From assembly GCF_040750475.1 (NCBI RefSeq), contig NZ_JABJVY010000020.1:1-64000 (forward strand): a DNA stretch of 64,000 nt, given 5' to 3'. The position numbers were made by a program, and so were the translations under genes. Under the pieces are notes generated by a model. That model saw only the letters and a program-made list of their open reading frames with translations, did no database searches and had not been told where the DNA came from. How positions within the stretch are numbered: the stretch's first letter is position 1; the number at the start of each line of letters is the position of its first letter. Source of the DNA: Amorphus sp040750475 (GTDB taxonomy: Bacteria; Pseudomonadota; Alphaproteobacteria; Rhizobiales; Amorphaceae). Below, piece after piece: positions 41,020 to 52,024 of this stretch.

Positions 41020-42054
41020 ATGTCCGTCGTTGGAACCCGAATGAGGATTGGCGCCATCGCGGTCGCGATGAGCCTGGCGGCCGCTGTCGGCCAGGCGAAC
41101 GCCGATACCGTGCTGCGCGTCTCGAACTGGCTGCCGCCGGGACATCCGTTGGTCACGGAGATCATCGAGCCTTGGGGCAAGAAGGTTGCGGAAGCCACCG
41201 ACGGCCGGGTGACGGTCGACGTGATGAAGGCCCCGATCGGCAAGCCGCCGGCCCAGTATGACCTGATCCGCAACGGTGCAGCCGATGTCGCCTATGGCGT
41301 GCACGGCTACACCCCGAACCGCTTCTCGCTGACCTCGCTGGTGGAACTGCCGTTCCAGTCCAACACGTCGGAGGCGCTCTCCGTCGCCTACTGGCGCGTC
41401 TACGAGAAGTATCTGAAGGCCGCCAACGAGCATGAAGGGGTGAAGGTGATCACCCTGTTCACCCATGGCCCCGGCGAAATCTACACCACCCAGGGTCCGG
41501 TCACCGAAGCGAGCCAGTTGGAAGGCGCGAAGTACCGCGTCGGCGGCGGTCTCGCCAACACGGTGGCTGAGGATCTCGGCATCGTGCCGGTCAGCGCGCC
41601 CTCGCCGCAGGTCTACGAGATCCTGTCGAACGGTGTGGCCGACGGCATCCTGTTCCCGGCGGAATCCGTGCCCTTCTTCAAGATCGACACGGTGATCAAG
41701 AACGGCACCAGCGTCGACGGCGGGCTCTACAACACCAGCTTCTTCATCATCATGAACCGGAAGACCTGGGACAGCCTGTCGGCGGAGGATCAGGCCGCGA
41801 TCGACAAGGTCTCCGGTGAGGCGCTGGCGCGGATCGCCGGCCAGGCCTGGGACAACGCCGACGCCGCGGGCGTGAAGAAGATGGAATCGGAGGGCATCAA
41901 GATCATCGAGGCGGACGACGCCTTCATGAAGACGCTCCACGAGAAGCTGGACGGGATCCAGTCGGTCTTCCTCGACGCCGCCAAGGAAAAGGGCGTCGAC
42001 GGTGAGGCCGCCTTGAAGATGCTTAAGGAAGAAGTGGCCAAGGAAAGCAAGTGA
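41020..42054 (+). CDS. TRAP transporter substrate-binding protein (DctP family)
   Basis: With the ATG at 41020 (AGAGGGAG upstream) the protein is 344 residues. A signal peptide of about 29 residues ends VGQANA before DTVLRVSNWLPPGHPLVTEI. The TRAP extracytoplasmic fold is shown by GKKVAEATDGRVTVDVM, LVELPFQSNTSEALSVAYW, and the conserved Arg region KYRVGGGLANTVAEDLGIVPV that binds the substrate carboxylate. It delivers an organic acid to the Q and M membrane proteins encoded next. The ligand is not identifiable. Confidence 0.9.
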   Translation: MSVVGTRMRIGAIAVAMSLAAAVGQANADTVLRVSNWLPPGHPLVTEIIEPWGKKVAEATDGRVTVDVMKAPIGKPPAQYDLIRNGAADVAYGVHGYTPNRFSLTSLVELPFQSNTSEALSVAYWRVYEKYLKAANEHEGVKVITLFTHGPGEIYTTQGPVTEASQLEGAKYRVGGGLANTVAEDLGIVPVSAPSPQVYEILSNGVADGILFPAESVPFFKIDTVIKNGTSVDGGLYNTSFFIIMNRKTWDSLSAEDQAAIDKVSGEALARIAGQAWDNADAAGVKKMESEGIKIIEADDAFMKTLHEKLDGIQSVFLDAAKEKGVDGEAALKMLKEEVAKESK

Positions 42055-42569
42055 ACGCGAACGACGCGCTCCACTCGCATCAGACGCGCCGCCCTTTCGC
42101 GGCGCGTCTTCCCGCCATCTGCGCGGGCCTCCTCAATGTCATCGCGGGCATCTTGCTGTTCACGATGATGCTTCTGACCGTCGTCGACGTGATCGGTCGC
42201 TACATCTTCACCGCACCCGTTCCCGGCGCCTTCGAGGCGACGGAAGTCATGCTCGTGCTGATCGTGTTCGTGGGCCTGCCGATCGTGACGGCCCGAAACG
42301 AGCACGTCTCGGTGCTGCTTTTCTACGACCGGACCCCGCCCTTCCTTCAAGCCATCTTGCGCATGGGGGCGCGGGTGCTGATGGCGTTCGGCCTCGGGGT
42401 GGCGAGCTGGCTGCTCTACCACAAGGCCGTCGAGCTGACCTCCTATGGAGACACGACCGTGATTCTTCGTATCCCGCTCGCACCGGTCGCCTTCGCCATG
42501 TCCGCCCTTTGCGCAATCGCGACCGTCGTCGCAGCGATTGCCGTCTTCAAGCGCAGCGAAGAGGCCTGA
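42051..42569 (+). CDS. TRAP transporter small permease (DctQ family)
   Basis: A 172-residue protein with four membrane spans, starting at a GTG that overlaps the binding-protein stop (GTGA). LLTVVDVIGRYIFTAPVPGAFEATEVMLVLIVFVGLPIVTARNEHVSV is the family core. It forms the membrane unit with the large permease. Confidence 0.88.
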   Translation: MNANDALHSHQTRRPFAARLPAICAGLLNVIAGILLFTMMLLTVVDVIGRYIFTAPVPGAFEATEVMLVLIVFVGLPIVTARNEHVSVLLFYDRTPPFLQAILRMGARVLMAFGLGVASWLLYHKAVELTSYGDTTVILRIPLAPVAFAMSALCAIATVVAAIAVFKRSEEA

Positions 42570-42576
42570 TCCGCCC

Positions 42577-43869
42577 ATGGATGCCTGGGTTCCGGGGCTG
42601 ATCGCCCTTCTCGCCCTGCTGTTCGCCGGCGTGCCGATCGCGATCGCGATGGGTCTCGTGGGAGCAGTCGGTCTCATCGTCATCATCGGCCCGCAAGGCG
42701 CGCTCGCGATGGTCGGCCAGACCATCTTCGACACCGGCCTATCCTATTCCCTGTCCGTGGTGCCGCTGTTCATCCTGATGGGGAATTTCGTCACCCGCGC
42801 CGGCCTGTCCGACGAGCTCTATGCCGCCTGCCATGCCTGGCTCGGCCGCCGACCCGGCGGGCTGGCAATGGCGACGGCCGTGGCCTGCGGCGGCTTTTCC
42901 GCCGTTTGCGGCTCCTCGCTCGCCACCGCCGCCACCATGGGCAAGGTCGCGCTGCCGCAGATGCGGAAATATCGCTACGACGACAGCCTGGCTTCGGGCG
43001 TCATCGCGGCCGGCGGCACGCTCGGCATCCTGATCCCGCCGAGCGTGATCCTGGTCATCTACGGCGTCACCACCCAGCAGGACATCGGCAAGCTGTTCGT
43101 CGCCGGTATCGTGCCGGGCCTGATCGGCATTCTCTGCTACATGGGCGCCGTGCGCGTGGTGTGCGCGCTCGATCCGGAGAAAGGACCGCGCGGCCCGCTC
43201 GTCCCGATGGCGGAGAAGCTGCGGGCGACGCGCGGCGTGCTCGGCATCATGGGCCTGTTCGTGCTGGTCATCGGCGGCATCTATGTCGGCGCCTTCACCG
43301 CAACCGAGGCGGCCGGCATGGGCGCGTTCGGAGCATTCCTGATCGCCCTCGCCCGGCGAGCGCTGACATTGCGGATCCTGGGCGAGATCCTGGCGGAGAC
43401 CGCTGCCACCACCACGATGATGTTCGCCGTCCTGATCGGCGCCTTGGTGTTTGCCAACTACGTCAACATCGCCGGCCTGCCGGACGACCTGACGTCCTTC
43501 GCCACCGGCGCCGACGTGCCGCCGTTCGTAATTCTCCTCGGCATCCTGTTCGTCTATCTCCTGCTCGGAATGGTGCTGGAGAGCCTGTCGATGGTGTTGC
43601 TGACGGTGCCGATCTTCGCGCCGCTGATCGGCTCTCTGGGCTACGATCTGGTCTGGTTCGGGATCGTGGTGGTGATCATGACGGAAATTTCGCTGATCAC
43701 CCCGCCGGTCGGCCTCAACGTGTTCGTCTTGAAGACGGTGCTGCCGGACGTACCCGTCGGCACGATCTTCAAGGGCGTGATGCCGTTCATTCTCGCCGAC
43801 ATCCTGCGGATGGTGCTGCTGCTCGCCTTCCCGGTCCTTGCGCTCGGGCTGCCGACGCTGATGGGGTAG
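42577..43869 (+). CDS. TRAP transporter large permease (DctM family)
   Basis: The 430-residue protein starts at the ATG at 42577, seven bases after the small-permease stop. It has about 12 hydrophobic segments. Typical stretches are VPLFILMGNFVTRAGLSDELY, CGGFSAVCGSSLATAATMGKVALPQM, GTLGILIPPSVILVIYGV and LITPPVGLNVFVLKTV. It drives sodium- or proton-coupled uptake. A diverged palindromic repeat follows its TAG stop. Confidence 0.92.
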   Translation: MDAWVPGLIALLALLFAGVPIAIAMGLVGAVGLIVIIGPQGALAMVGQTIFDTGLSYSLSVVPLFILMGNFVTRAGLSDELYAACHAWLGRRPGGLAMATAVACGGFSAVCGSSLATAATMGKVALPQMRKYRYDDSLASGVIAAGGTLGILIPPSVILVIYGVTTQQDIGKLFVAGIVPGLIGILCYMGAVRVVCALDPEKGPRGPLVPMAEKLRATRGVLGIMGLFVLVIGGIYVGAFTATEAAGMGAFGAFLIALARRALTLRILGEILAETAATTTMMFAVLIGALVFANYVNIAGLPDDLTSFATGADVPPFVILLGILFVYLLLGMVLESLSMVLLTVPIFAPLIGSLGYDLVWFGIVVVIMTEISLITPPVGLNVFVLKTVLPDVPVGTIFKGVMPFILADILRMVLLLAFPVLALGLPTLMG

Positions 43870-43871
43870 AT

Positions 43872-43905
43872 AAATCCGGCGAAGCCGCAACCGGGTCGCC
43901 GTCCG
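43872..43905 (-). repeat. Diverged palindromic repeat after the TRAP operon
   Basis: AAATCCGGCGAAGCCGCAAC then CGGGTCGCCGTCCGGA. The ACCGG-TTCGCCGTCCGGA half of the family is recognisable; arms are degraded. It lies between convergent genes. Confidence 0.45.
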
Positions 43906-43921
43906 GAACCAAAAGCCGGAT

Positions 43922-44536
43922 TCAGCGGCCCTTGCAGTCCCCGAACTTCGTCACCCGGCGGAGCGTCAGGTTGATGCGCCCACCTTCGGGAAGAAGGCTC
44001 GAGGATCCGGCGATCACGCGGTCGATGCCGTGATAGGCGAGCCGGTCGTCGCCGCCGAACACGATGACGTCGCCGGAGGCAAGCCGCAGCGAGCGGGTCG
44101 GCCCTTTGCGGGTGGTGCCTCCGATCCGAAACACCGCCGTGTCCCCGAGCGACACCGACACGACAGGTGCGGCGAAGGTTTCCTCGTCGCGATCCTGGTG
44201 CAAGCCCATGCGCGCGCCTGCGGCATATTGGTTCACGAGACAGGCCTCCGGCGGCGCGGAGATGCCGGCCACCTCGTGCCAGAGGATCAACAGCCGCTCC
44301 GGGATCGGCGGCCACGGTCGGCCGGTCTCCGGATGGGTTGGCTGGTAGCGGTAGCCGGCCACGTCCGACACCCAGCCGAGCGACCCGCAATTGGTCATGC
44401 GGACCGAGAACGGCTTGCCGGTGCGCGGCATTCGCGGCAGGAAGAAGGGTGCCTCGTCGACCACCGAGATCAGATCGGCAAGCAGGGCACGCTGGGTCGC
44501 CTTGTCCAGGCGCTCGGGATAGATCTCAACGCTCAT
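43922..44536 (-). CDS. alkB: AlkB-type Fe(II)/2-oxoglutarate dioxygenase (alkylated-DNA repair)
   Basis: Starting at the ATG at 44536 the protein is 204 residues. The iron ligands are the His and Asp in GLHQDRDE and the distal His in LAYHGIDRV. The 2-oxoglutarate Arg lies in GGRINLTLRRV, and NQYAAGARM is the family's Asn-x-Tyr. AlkB removes 1-methyladenine and 3-methylcytosine by oxidative demethylation. Single gene, divergent from dnaK. Confidence 0.92.
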   Translation of the reverse strand: MSVEIYPERLDKATQRALLADLISVVDEAPFFLPRMPRTGKPFSVRMTNCGSLGWVSDVAGYRYQPTHPETGRPWPPIPERLLILWHEVAGISAPPEACLVNQYAAGARMGLHQDRDEETFAAPVVSVSLGDTAVFRIGGTTRKGPTRSLRLASGDVIVFGGDDRLAYHGIDRVIAGSSSLLPEGGRINLTLRRVTKFGDCKGR

Positions 44537-44644
44537 GGCCTCTATCTGAGGCCCGACAATAAAAAGGTCCACCATCGAAGATCACGACGGCGGCTGGAAA
44601 GTAAGATCCGCTTGTGGGCGCGGCACACTTCCCGCCCTGCCCGG

Positions 44645-44675
44645 CTTGCGGCCGATTTTCCACCTTCTTATATAG
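44645..44675 (+). promoter_or_regulatory. Heat-shock (RpoH, sigma-32) promoter of dnaK
   Basis: CTTG at 44645-44648, 18 bases, then CTTATATAG at 44667-44675. The alphaproteobacterial RpoH consensus is CTTG, 17-18 bases, CYTATNT, so the match is complete. It lies 139 bases before the dnaK ATG. Confidence 0.75.
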
Positions 44676-44813
44676 CTCCCAGCGATTTGGCCCATCGGGG
44701 CCCCGCATCATTGGTATTGCGCCGAAACGACAAGGGGGCCGGCCGACGATCTCGTCGGCAAAGTCGGACGCCGTTCCGGGTCCGACCGGTCTGCCAGAAG
44801 GAGAGAGACTGAC

Positions 44814-46727
<1,914 letters not shown>

Positions 46728-46749
46728 CGGCTTCCGCGGATAAGTCTCG

Positions 46750-46785
46750 GATGCGGCACACCGTCAGCGGTGTGCCGCATCTTTC
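46750..46785 (+). terminator. Stem-loop between dnaK and dnaJ
   Basis: GATGCGGCACACCG and its exact reverse complement form a 14-bp stem with loop TCAG, followed by TTTC. It could end most dnaK transcripts or set the dnaK:dnaJ ratio. Confidence 0.8.
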
Positions 46786-46931
46786 ATATGAACTGATGTT
46801 TCACGTATTGGCCGTATCTTCCGAGGGATGACCTCGTCCCGGGTGGACGAGGCGGGTGGAGCGCAAGCCCCCATCTCAGCCCGGATTTCGCTCACGCGGC
46901 CCGATATTTCGCAAGCAGAGTTACGAACCCG

Positions 46932-48068
46932 ATGGCCAAGCGCGACTACTACGAGGTTCTCGGCGTCCACGCTCAGGTGACCGAAACCGAGTTGAAGAGC
47001 GCCTACCGCAAGCTCGCCATGCAGTATCACCCGGACCGCAATCCGGGGAACGCAGACGCCGAGCACCGCTTCAAGGAGATCAGCGAGGCTTACGACGTCC
47101 TCAAGGATCCGCAGCGGCGGGCCGCCTATGACCGATTCGGGCATGCCGCCTTCGAGGGCGGCGGCTTCGGCGGCGGCGACGGACCAGGCTTCAACGGCGA
47201 CTTCGCCTCGGCGATGTCGGATATCTTCGACGAATTTTTCGGCATGGGCCAGCGCCGCCGCTCCGGCGCCGGCGGGCGCGAACGCGGCGCGGATCTGCGC
47301 TACAATCTCGAAATCGAGCTGGAAGAGGCCTTCACCGGCAAGACGGTGGAGATCGAAGTGCCGACCTCCGTCACCTGCGTGACCTGCTCCGGCTCCGGTG
47401 CCAAGCCGGGCACCTCCCCCACCACCTGCCAGACCTGTAAGGGCGCCGGCCGGGTGCGGGCGACACAGGGCTTCTTCACGCTGGAACGGACCTGCCCGAC
47501 CTGCCACGGGCGCGGCTCCATCGTCACCGATCCCTGTGAGGTCTGTTCCGGCCAGGGTCGCATCTCCGAAGAGCGCAAGCTGTCCGTCAACATTCCTGCC
47601 GGCATCGAAGACGGCACGCGCATTCGGCTGGCCGGGGAAGGCGAAGCCGGCGCGATGGGCGGACCCGCGGGCGACCTCTACATCTTCCTGTCGATCAAGC
47701 CGCACGCCTTCTTCCAGCGCGAAGGCGCCGACATAGCCTGCCGCGTGCCGATTTCGATGACCACGGCGGCGCTCGGCGGCGAATTCGAGGTCCCGACCGT
47801 CTCCGGCGAAAAGACGCGCGTGAAGGTGCCGGAAGGCACCCAGACCGGGCGCCAGTTCCGCCTGAAGTCGAAGGGGATGCCGATCATTCGCAGCCCCCAG
47901 TTCGGCGATATGTACATCCAGGTTGTTGTCGAGACGCCGCGCAACTTGACCAAACGACAGCGTGAGCTGTTAGAAGCCTTTGAAGAAGAGGCCTCTCAGG
48001 ATAATCATCCTGATTCACACGGCTTCTTTTCCAGGGTGAAGGACTTTTTCGACAGCCTGGGAGGATAA
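46932..48068 (+). CDS. dnaJ: Chaperone DnaJ (Hsp40)
   Basis: A 378-residue class A J-protein. The J domain (1-70) has the HPD motif in YHPDRNPGN. A Gly/Phe-rich region (about 72-115) follows, then four zinc-binding CxxCxGxG repeats starting CVTCSGSG, CQTCKGAG, CPTCHGRG and CEVCSGQG, and the substrate-binding C-terminal domains. It activates DnaK's ATPase and hands it clients. Confidence 0.97.
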   Translation: MAKRDYYEVLGVHAQVTETELKSAYRKLAMQYHPDRNPGNADAEHRFKEISEAYDVLKDPQRRAAYDRFGHAAFEGGGFGGGDGPGFNGDFASAMSDIFDEFFGMGQRRRSGAGGRERGADLRYNLEIELEEAFTGKTVEIEVPTSVTCVTCSGSGAKPGTSPTTCQTCKGAGRVRATQGFFTLERTCPTCHGRGSIVTDPCEVCSGQGRISEERKLSVNIPAGIEDGTRIRLAGEGEAGAMGGPAGDLYIFLSIKPHAFFQREGADIACRVPISMTTAALGGEFEVPTVSGEKTRVKVPEGTQTGRQFRLKSKGMPIIRSPQFGDMYIQVVVETPRNLTKRQRELLEAFEEEASQDNHPDSHGFFSRVKDFFDSLGG

Positions 48069-48122
48069 CAGGTTGTCGCCGGCGTACTGCCGGATCCGCC
48101 GATTGGAACACGAAGGCTACCC

Positions 48123-48761
48123 ATGCTCGCCATTGCCCGAACCCACGCCCGGAATTTCTCCAACCGCTTCGTCGACGAAGTACGGTTCTTGCGAGCGTGG
48201 GTCGAGCGGCCGCTCACCACGGGCGCCGTCGCCCCCTCCGGAGCGACCCTGTCGCGGCTGATGGCAAGCTTCGTGGATGCCGACTGTCCCGGACCGATCG
48301 TCGAGCTGGGTCCGGGCACCGGCGTCGTCACCGACGCGCTGGTCAAGCGCGGCATCGACGAAGCGCGGCTGATCCTGATCGAGTACAGCCCGGACTTCTG
48401 CGCGCTCCTGTCGGAGCGCTTCCCGCGGGCAACCGTGATCCAGGGCGACGCCTATGCCATGGCCGATGTGATCGGCAACCCGGTTTCCGGTTCGCTTGCC
48501 GGCGTGGTCTCCAGCCTCCCGCTCTTCACCCGACCTTTGGAGATGCGACAAAAGCTGATCGAGGACGCACTGGAGCTGATGTCGCCCGGCGCGCCTTTCA
48601 TCCAGTTCTCCTATGCCCTGGTGCCGCCTGTGCCGGAAGTCGACGGCCAATATGGCGTGACCCGCACCTCCTGGGTGGTGCGCAACGTGCCGCCGGCGCG
48701 CGTGTGGCTTTATCGCCGCGTGGTCGACAAGGCCGACGGCTCCTCCCTCGTCGCGGCCTGA
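48123..48761 (+). CDS. pmtA: Phospholipid N-methyltransferase PmtA-type, SAM-dependent
   Basis: The 212-residue protein has RPLTTGAVAPSGATLSRLMASF and the SAM loop GPIVELGPGTGVVTDALVKRG, both typical of the Rhizobium/Agrobacterium PmtA branch. VVSSLPLFTRPLEMRQKLIEDALELMSPGAPFIQFSY follows. PmtA methylates phosphatidylethanolamine three times to phosphatidylcholine at the inner membrane. The position directly after dnaJ is the same as in rhizobia, which strengthens the call; other lipid or rRNA methyltransferases of this fold remain possible. Confidence 0.8.
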   Translation: MLAIARTHARNFSNRFVDEVRFLRAWVERPLTTGAVAPSGATLSRLMASFVDADCPGPIVELGPGTGVVTDALVKRGIDEARLILIEYSPDFCALLSERFPRATVIQGDAYAMADVIGNPVSGSLAGVVSSLPLFTRPLEMRQKLIEDALELMSPGAPFIQFSYALVPPVPEVDGQYGVTRTSWVVRNVPPARVWLYRRVVDKADGSSLVAA

Positions 48762-48946
48762 CGCTTCGCCGGCCGATGTCGTTTGCGGACGGAAAGCCGC
48801 CTTCCATCTTGAATGGAACTGCGTTCCCCCCGCCCATCGGTGTCCTGGCGTTTGCATTCTGCGGCAGCAAACATACATCAGGTCGCGACCCTTTGGTTCC
48901 GGGCATCTCGCCCGAGCCTTCTTCCTGCGTTCAACGCGAGGTCCAG

Positions 48947-49507
48947 ATGACGTCTCCCGCAGATCCGATCGGCTGGCACGGCACCACGATTCTGGCCGTC
49001 CGCAAGGGCGACGAGATCGTGATTGCCGGTGACGGCCAGGTTTCGTTCGGCCAGACGGTGATGAAGAACAACGCGCGCAAGGTGCGCCCGCTCGGCGACG
49101 GCGACGTGATCTCCGGCTTCGCCGGCGCCACCGCCGACGCCTTCACGCTGCTGGAGCGGCTGGAACAGAAGCTGGACCAGTATCGCGGGCAGCTCCTGCG
49201 TGCCTGCGTGGAGCTCGCCAAGGACTGGCGCACCGACCGCTATCTGCGCCGCCTGGAGGCGATGATGATCGTCGCCGACCGCAAGCAGACGCTGGTGCTG
49301 ACCGGCAACGGCGACGTGCTGGAGCCGGAAGACGGCGTCGTCGGCATCGGATCCGGCGGACTTTACGCGCTGTCCGCGGCCCGCGCGCTGATGGACACCG
49401 ACATGGACGCCGAAGCGATCGCGCGGCGCGCCATGGCGATCGCCGCCGATATCTGCGTCTACACCAATGGACACCTGGTGGTGGAGCGCCTCGGCGCCAG
49501 CGGCTAG
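48947..49507 (+). CDS. hslV: ATP-dependent protease HslVU, peptidase subunit HslV
   Basis: A 186-residue proteasome-like peptidase. The catalytic Thr is expected after a 12-residue propeptide: PADPIGWHG, then TTILAVRKGDEIVIAGDGQVS. GFAGATADAFTLLERLEQKL and TGNGDVLEPEDGVVGIGSGGLYALSAARAL are typical. A short N-terminal extension is common in alphaproteobacterial HslV. GAGG precedes the ATG. It works as a double hexamer capped by HslU, encoded next. Confidence 0.95.
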   Translation: MTSPADPIGWHGTTILAVRKGDEIVIAGDGQVSFGQTVMKNNARKVRPLGDGDVISGFAGATADAFTLLERLEQKLDQYRGQLLRACVELAKDWRTDRYLRRLEAMMIVADRKQTLVLTGNGDVLEPEDGVVGIGSGGLYALSAARALMDTDMDAEAIARRAMAIAADICVYTNGHLVVERLGASG

Positions 49508-49636
49508 AGGCCCGCCCTGCCCGCAAAACAACAGCCCGACGGAAAGGCCGATATGGCACTTGCACCGAACATCGAGGACGACGAGCCGACCGGACACGAG
49601 CGGCAGCCCGGTTCGGATCGAACGGAGACGCAGACT

Positions 49637-50938
49637 ATGAGCAATTTCTCCCCGCGCGAGATCGTCTCCGAATTGGACCGCTTCATCGTCGGCCAACATG
49701 CCGCCAAGCGCGCCGTTTCCATCGCGCTCAGGAACCGCTGGCGTCGGCAGCAGCTCGAAGACGACATCCGCGACGAGGTGATGCCGAAGAACATCTTGAT
49801 GATCGGTCCGACGGGTGTCGGCAAGACGGAGATCTCCCGCCGTCTCGCCAAGCTCGCCAACGCCCCCTTCATCAAGGTGGAGGCCACCAAATTCACCGAG
49901 GTCGGCTATGTCGGCCGCGACGTGGAATCTATCATTCGCGATCTGTTGGAGATCGGGATTGCGCAAGTGCGCGAACGTCGCCGCAAGGACGTGCGCGCAA
50001 CTGCGCACTTGGCGGCCGAAGAGCGCGTGCTTGACGCCCTGGTCGGCAAAAATGCGAGCCCTGCCACGCGGGACTCCTTCCGCAAGCGGCTGCGCGCCGG
50101 CGAGCTCGACGACAAGGAGATCGAGATCGAGGTGACTCAGGCGCCTTCGATGCCGAGTTTCGACATTCCGGGCATGGGCGCGAATGTCGGCGTGATGAAC
50201 CTTTCCGACGTGCTGGGCAAGGCGTTCGGCGGCGTCAAGAAGACCCGCAAGACCACCGTGAAGGCCTCCTACGAGTTGCTTATCAACGAGGAGTCCGACC
50301 GGCTGCTCGACGAAGAGAGCTTGACCCAGGAAGCGATCGCGGAGGTTCAGGGCAACGGCATCGTGTTCCTGGACGAGATCGACAAGGTGACGGCCCGTGG
50401 CGGCAAGGTCTCCGGCGACGTCTCTCGAGAGGGCGTGCAGCGCGATCTCCTGCCGTTGGTCGAAGGCACCACGGTTCAGACCAAGCACGGCGCGGTCAAG
50501 ACGGACCATATCCTGTTCGTCGCCTCAGGCGCGTTCCATGTCTCCAGCCCGTCCGACCTGTTGCCGGAGCTGCAGGGCCGGCTGCCGATCCGCGTCGAGC
50601 TGAAACCGCTCACCCGCGAGGACTTCCGCGCCATCCTGACGGAGACCGAGGCAAGCCTGATCCGCCAGTCGGTGGCGCTGATGAAGACGGAAGACGTAAC
50701 TCTCGTCTTTACCGAGGACGCCATCGACGCCATTGCGGAGGTCGCGGTCGAGATCAACGCGACGGTGGAGAATATCGGCGCCCGGCGGCTGCAGACGGTG
50801 ATGGAGCGGGTGCTGGACGAGATCTCTTACACCGCCTCCGACCGCGCCGGCGACACCGTCACCATCGACGCAGCCTACGTGCACGACAATCTCGGCGAGC
50901 TCGCCAAGAACACCGACCTGAGCCGGTTTATCCTTTAG
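49637..50938 (+). CDS. hslU: ATP-dependent protease HslVU, ATPase subunit HslU
   Basis: From the ATG at 49637 (GGAG upstream) the protein has 433 residues, the family norm; an in-frame ATG at 49553 would add a 28-residue polar extension. It begins FSPREIVSELDRFIVGQHAAKRAVSIALRNRWRR and has Walker A MIGPTGVGKTEISRRLAKL, Walker B GIVFLDEIDKVTARG and the C-terminal tail LGELAKNTDLSRFIL that docks into HslV. It unfolds substrates and feeds them to HslV. Confidence 0.96.
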   Translation: MSNFSPREIVSELDRFIVGQHAAKRAVSIALRNRWRRQQLEDDIRDEVMPKNILMIGPTGVGKTEISRRLAKLANAPFIKVEATKFTEVGYVGRDVESIIRDLLEIGIAQVRERRRKDVRATAHLAAEERVLDALVGKNASPATRDSFRKRLRAGELDDKEIEIEVTQAPSMPSFDIPGMGANVGVMNLSDVLGKAFGGVKKTRKTTVKASYELLINEESDRLLDEESLTQEAIAEVQGNGIVFLDEIDKVTARGGKVSGDVSREGVQRDLLPLVEGTTVQTKHGAVKTDHILFVASGAFHVSSPSDLLPELQGRLPIRVELKPLTREDFRAILTETEASLIRQSVALMKTEDVTLVFTEDAIDAIAEVAVEINATVENIGARRLQTVMERVLDEISYTASDRAGDTVTIDAAYVHDNLGELAKNTDLSRFIL

Positions 50939-51055
50939 GACCTATTCGCTCACACCAACTCGCTCCGCTCGCGGCTCCGCGAGGGGGCGGTCTGCCCGGC
51001 CGGCGCGCGGTCGCGCGCTGGCTGCGCACGATCTCCAAAACATCGAAGCCTTCGA

Positions 51056-51463
51056 TCACGCCTTCGGATCGCTCAAGAAGGCCTCGTCGACAGGGACTTG
51101 AAGGCCGTTGACCAGCCGGTTGGTCTCGTTGGCAGCACCGACCACGGCCATCAACTCCATAAGCTGCTGGTCGGTCATGCCCTTGGCGCGGGCGGCAGCG
51201 GTGTGCGAGTGGATGCAATATTGGCAACCGTTCGTCACCGAGACGGCGACGTAGATCATCTCCTTGACCAGCGGATCGATCGATCCCGGCCCCATCACCG
51301 CCTTGAGCTTGTCCCAGGTTCGCGCGAGCAAGGCCGGATCGTTGGCCAGCACGCGCCAGAAATTGTTGACGAAATCGGTCTGGCGCGTGTCCCGGATGTC
51401 GTCGAATACGGCGCGGGCGGCAGCGCCCGCCTCCTCGTCGCTCAAGACCGGCATGATTGACAT
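51056..51463 (-). CDS. AhpD-like / carboxymuconolactone decarboxylase-family protein
   Basis: With the ATG at 51463 (AGGGAGGG upstream) the protein has 135 residues. The redox motif NGCQYCIHSHTAAARAKGM has the CxxC and His of AhpD-type peroxidase partners, preceded by PLVKEMIYVAVSVT. Members of this kind act as thiol peroxidases or peroxiredoxin reductants; decarboxylase members lack the Cys pair, so a redox role is preferred. Single gene, convergent with hslU. Confidence 0.86.
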   Translation of the reverse strand: MSIMPVLSDEEAGAAARAVFDDIRDTRQTDFVNNFWRVLANDPALLARTWDKLKAVMGPGSIDPLVKEMIYVAVSVTNGCQYCIHSHTAAARAKGMTDQQLMELMAVVGAANETNRLVNGLQVPVDEAFLSDPKA

Positions 51464-51502
51464 GGCAGTGCCCTCCCTTTCGCCGCACATCCTGGCAGCG
51501 CT

Positions 51503-52024
51503 TTAGCGGAACACCGTAATCCCGCGGCCGGTAACCGTGGCGCCGTTAAACTTGCCGGGTTCGATCGCAAGCAGCGTCGCCACGTTGGCACCGTCGCCAT
51601 TCTTCAAGACGATCTGCTTGCCCGACAGCTCCCAGGCGGAGATGGTCGACAGCTCCTCGCCCTGGCAGCCGCGCGTGGAGGCACGATAGCCGCCCGTCCA
51701 CGTGGTGAGCGTCATGAAGAGCTGGCAGGTCTCCCCCGCCGAGGTGATGCCCCAGCCGCCGAGGAGATCGTTTTTCTGCAGCTCAAGCGCCGAGGTCTGA
51801 TCCGGAAGCGACGCGACCTGGGTCTCCATTCCCGTATCGGTCGGCTCTTCCAACGGCTGCTCGACCGGCGCCGGCGCGGGCTCGATCGGCTGAAGCTGGC
51901 CGGACGCGACCGGCTGGCTCGGCGCTGCCGGCAGCGGCGAGGCGTATCTTCCGGACGTGCTCGAGCACCCGCCGACGGCGACGCCGACGGCTGCGAAGGC
52001 GAGGATCCAAGTCTTGCAGGCCAT
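51503..52024 (-). CDS. AprI/Inh-family metalloprotease inhibitor, lipoprotein
   Basis: From the ATG at 52024 the product has 173 residues: signal peptide with a lipobox (VAVGGC), a Pro-rich linker (PLPAAPSQPVASGQLQPIE-like), and the AprI/Inh domain (about 85-173). The domain contains LLGGWGITSAGETCQLFMTLTTW and a Cys pair (ETC and STRGC). In pseudomonads such proteins protect the periplasm from the secreted metalloprotease AprA. No protease gene is in the window. No good ribosome-binding site is visible. Confidence 0.8.
   Translation of the reverse strand: MACKTWILAFAAVGVAVGGCSSTSGRYASPLPAAPSQPVASGQLQPIEPAPAPVEQPLEEPTDTGMETQVASLPDQTSALELQKNDLLGGWGITSAGETCQLFMTLTTWTGGYRASTRGCQGEELSTISAWELSGKQIVLKNGDGANVATLLAIEPGKFNGATVTGRGITVFR

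Noticed and set aside
48808..48840. CTTGAA with CCCGCCCATCGG downstream, a possible heat-shock promoter of hslVU
   Set aside because: The spacing is about 21 bases from CTTG and the -10 part does not match the alphaproteobacterial CYTATNT form that fits so well at dnaK.
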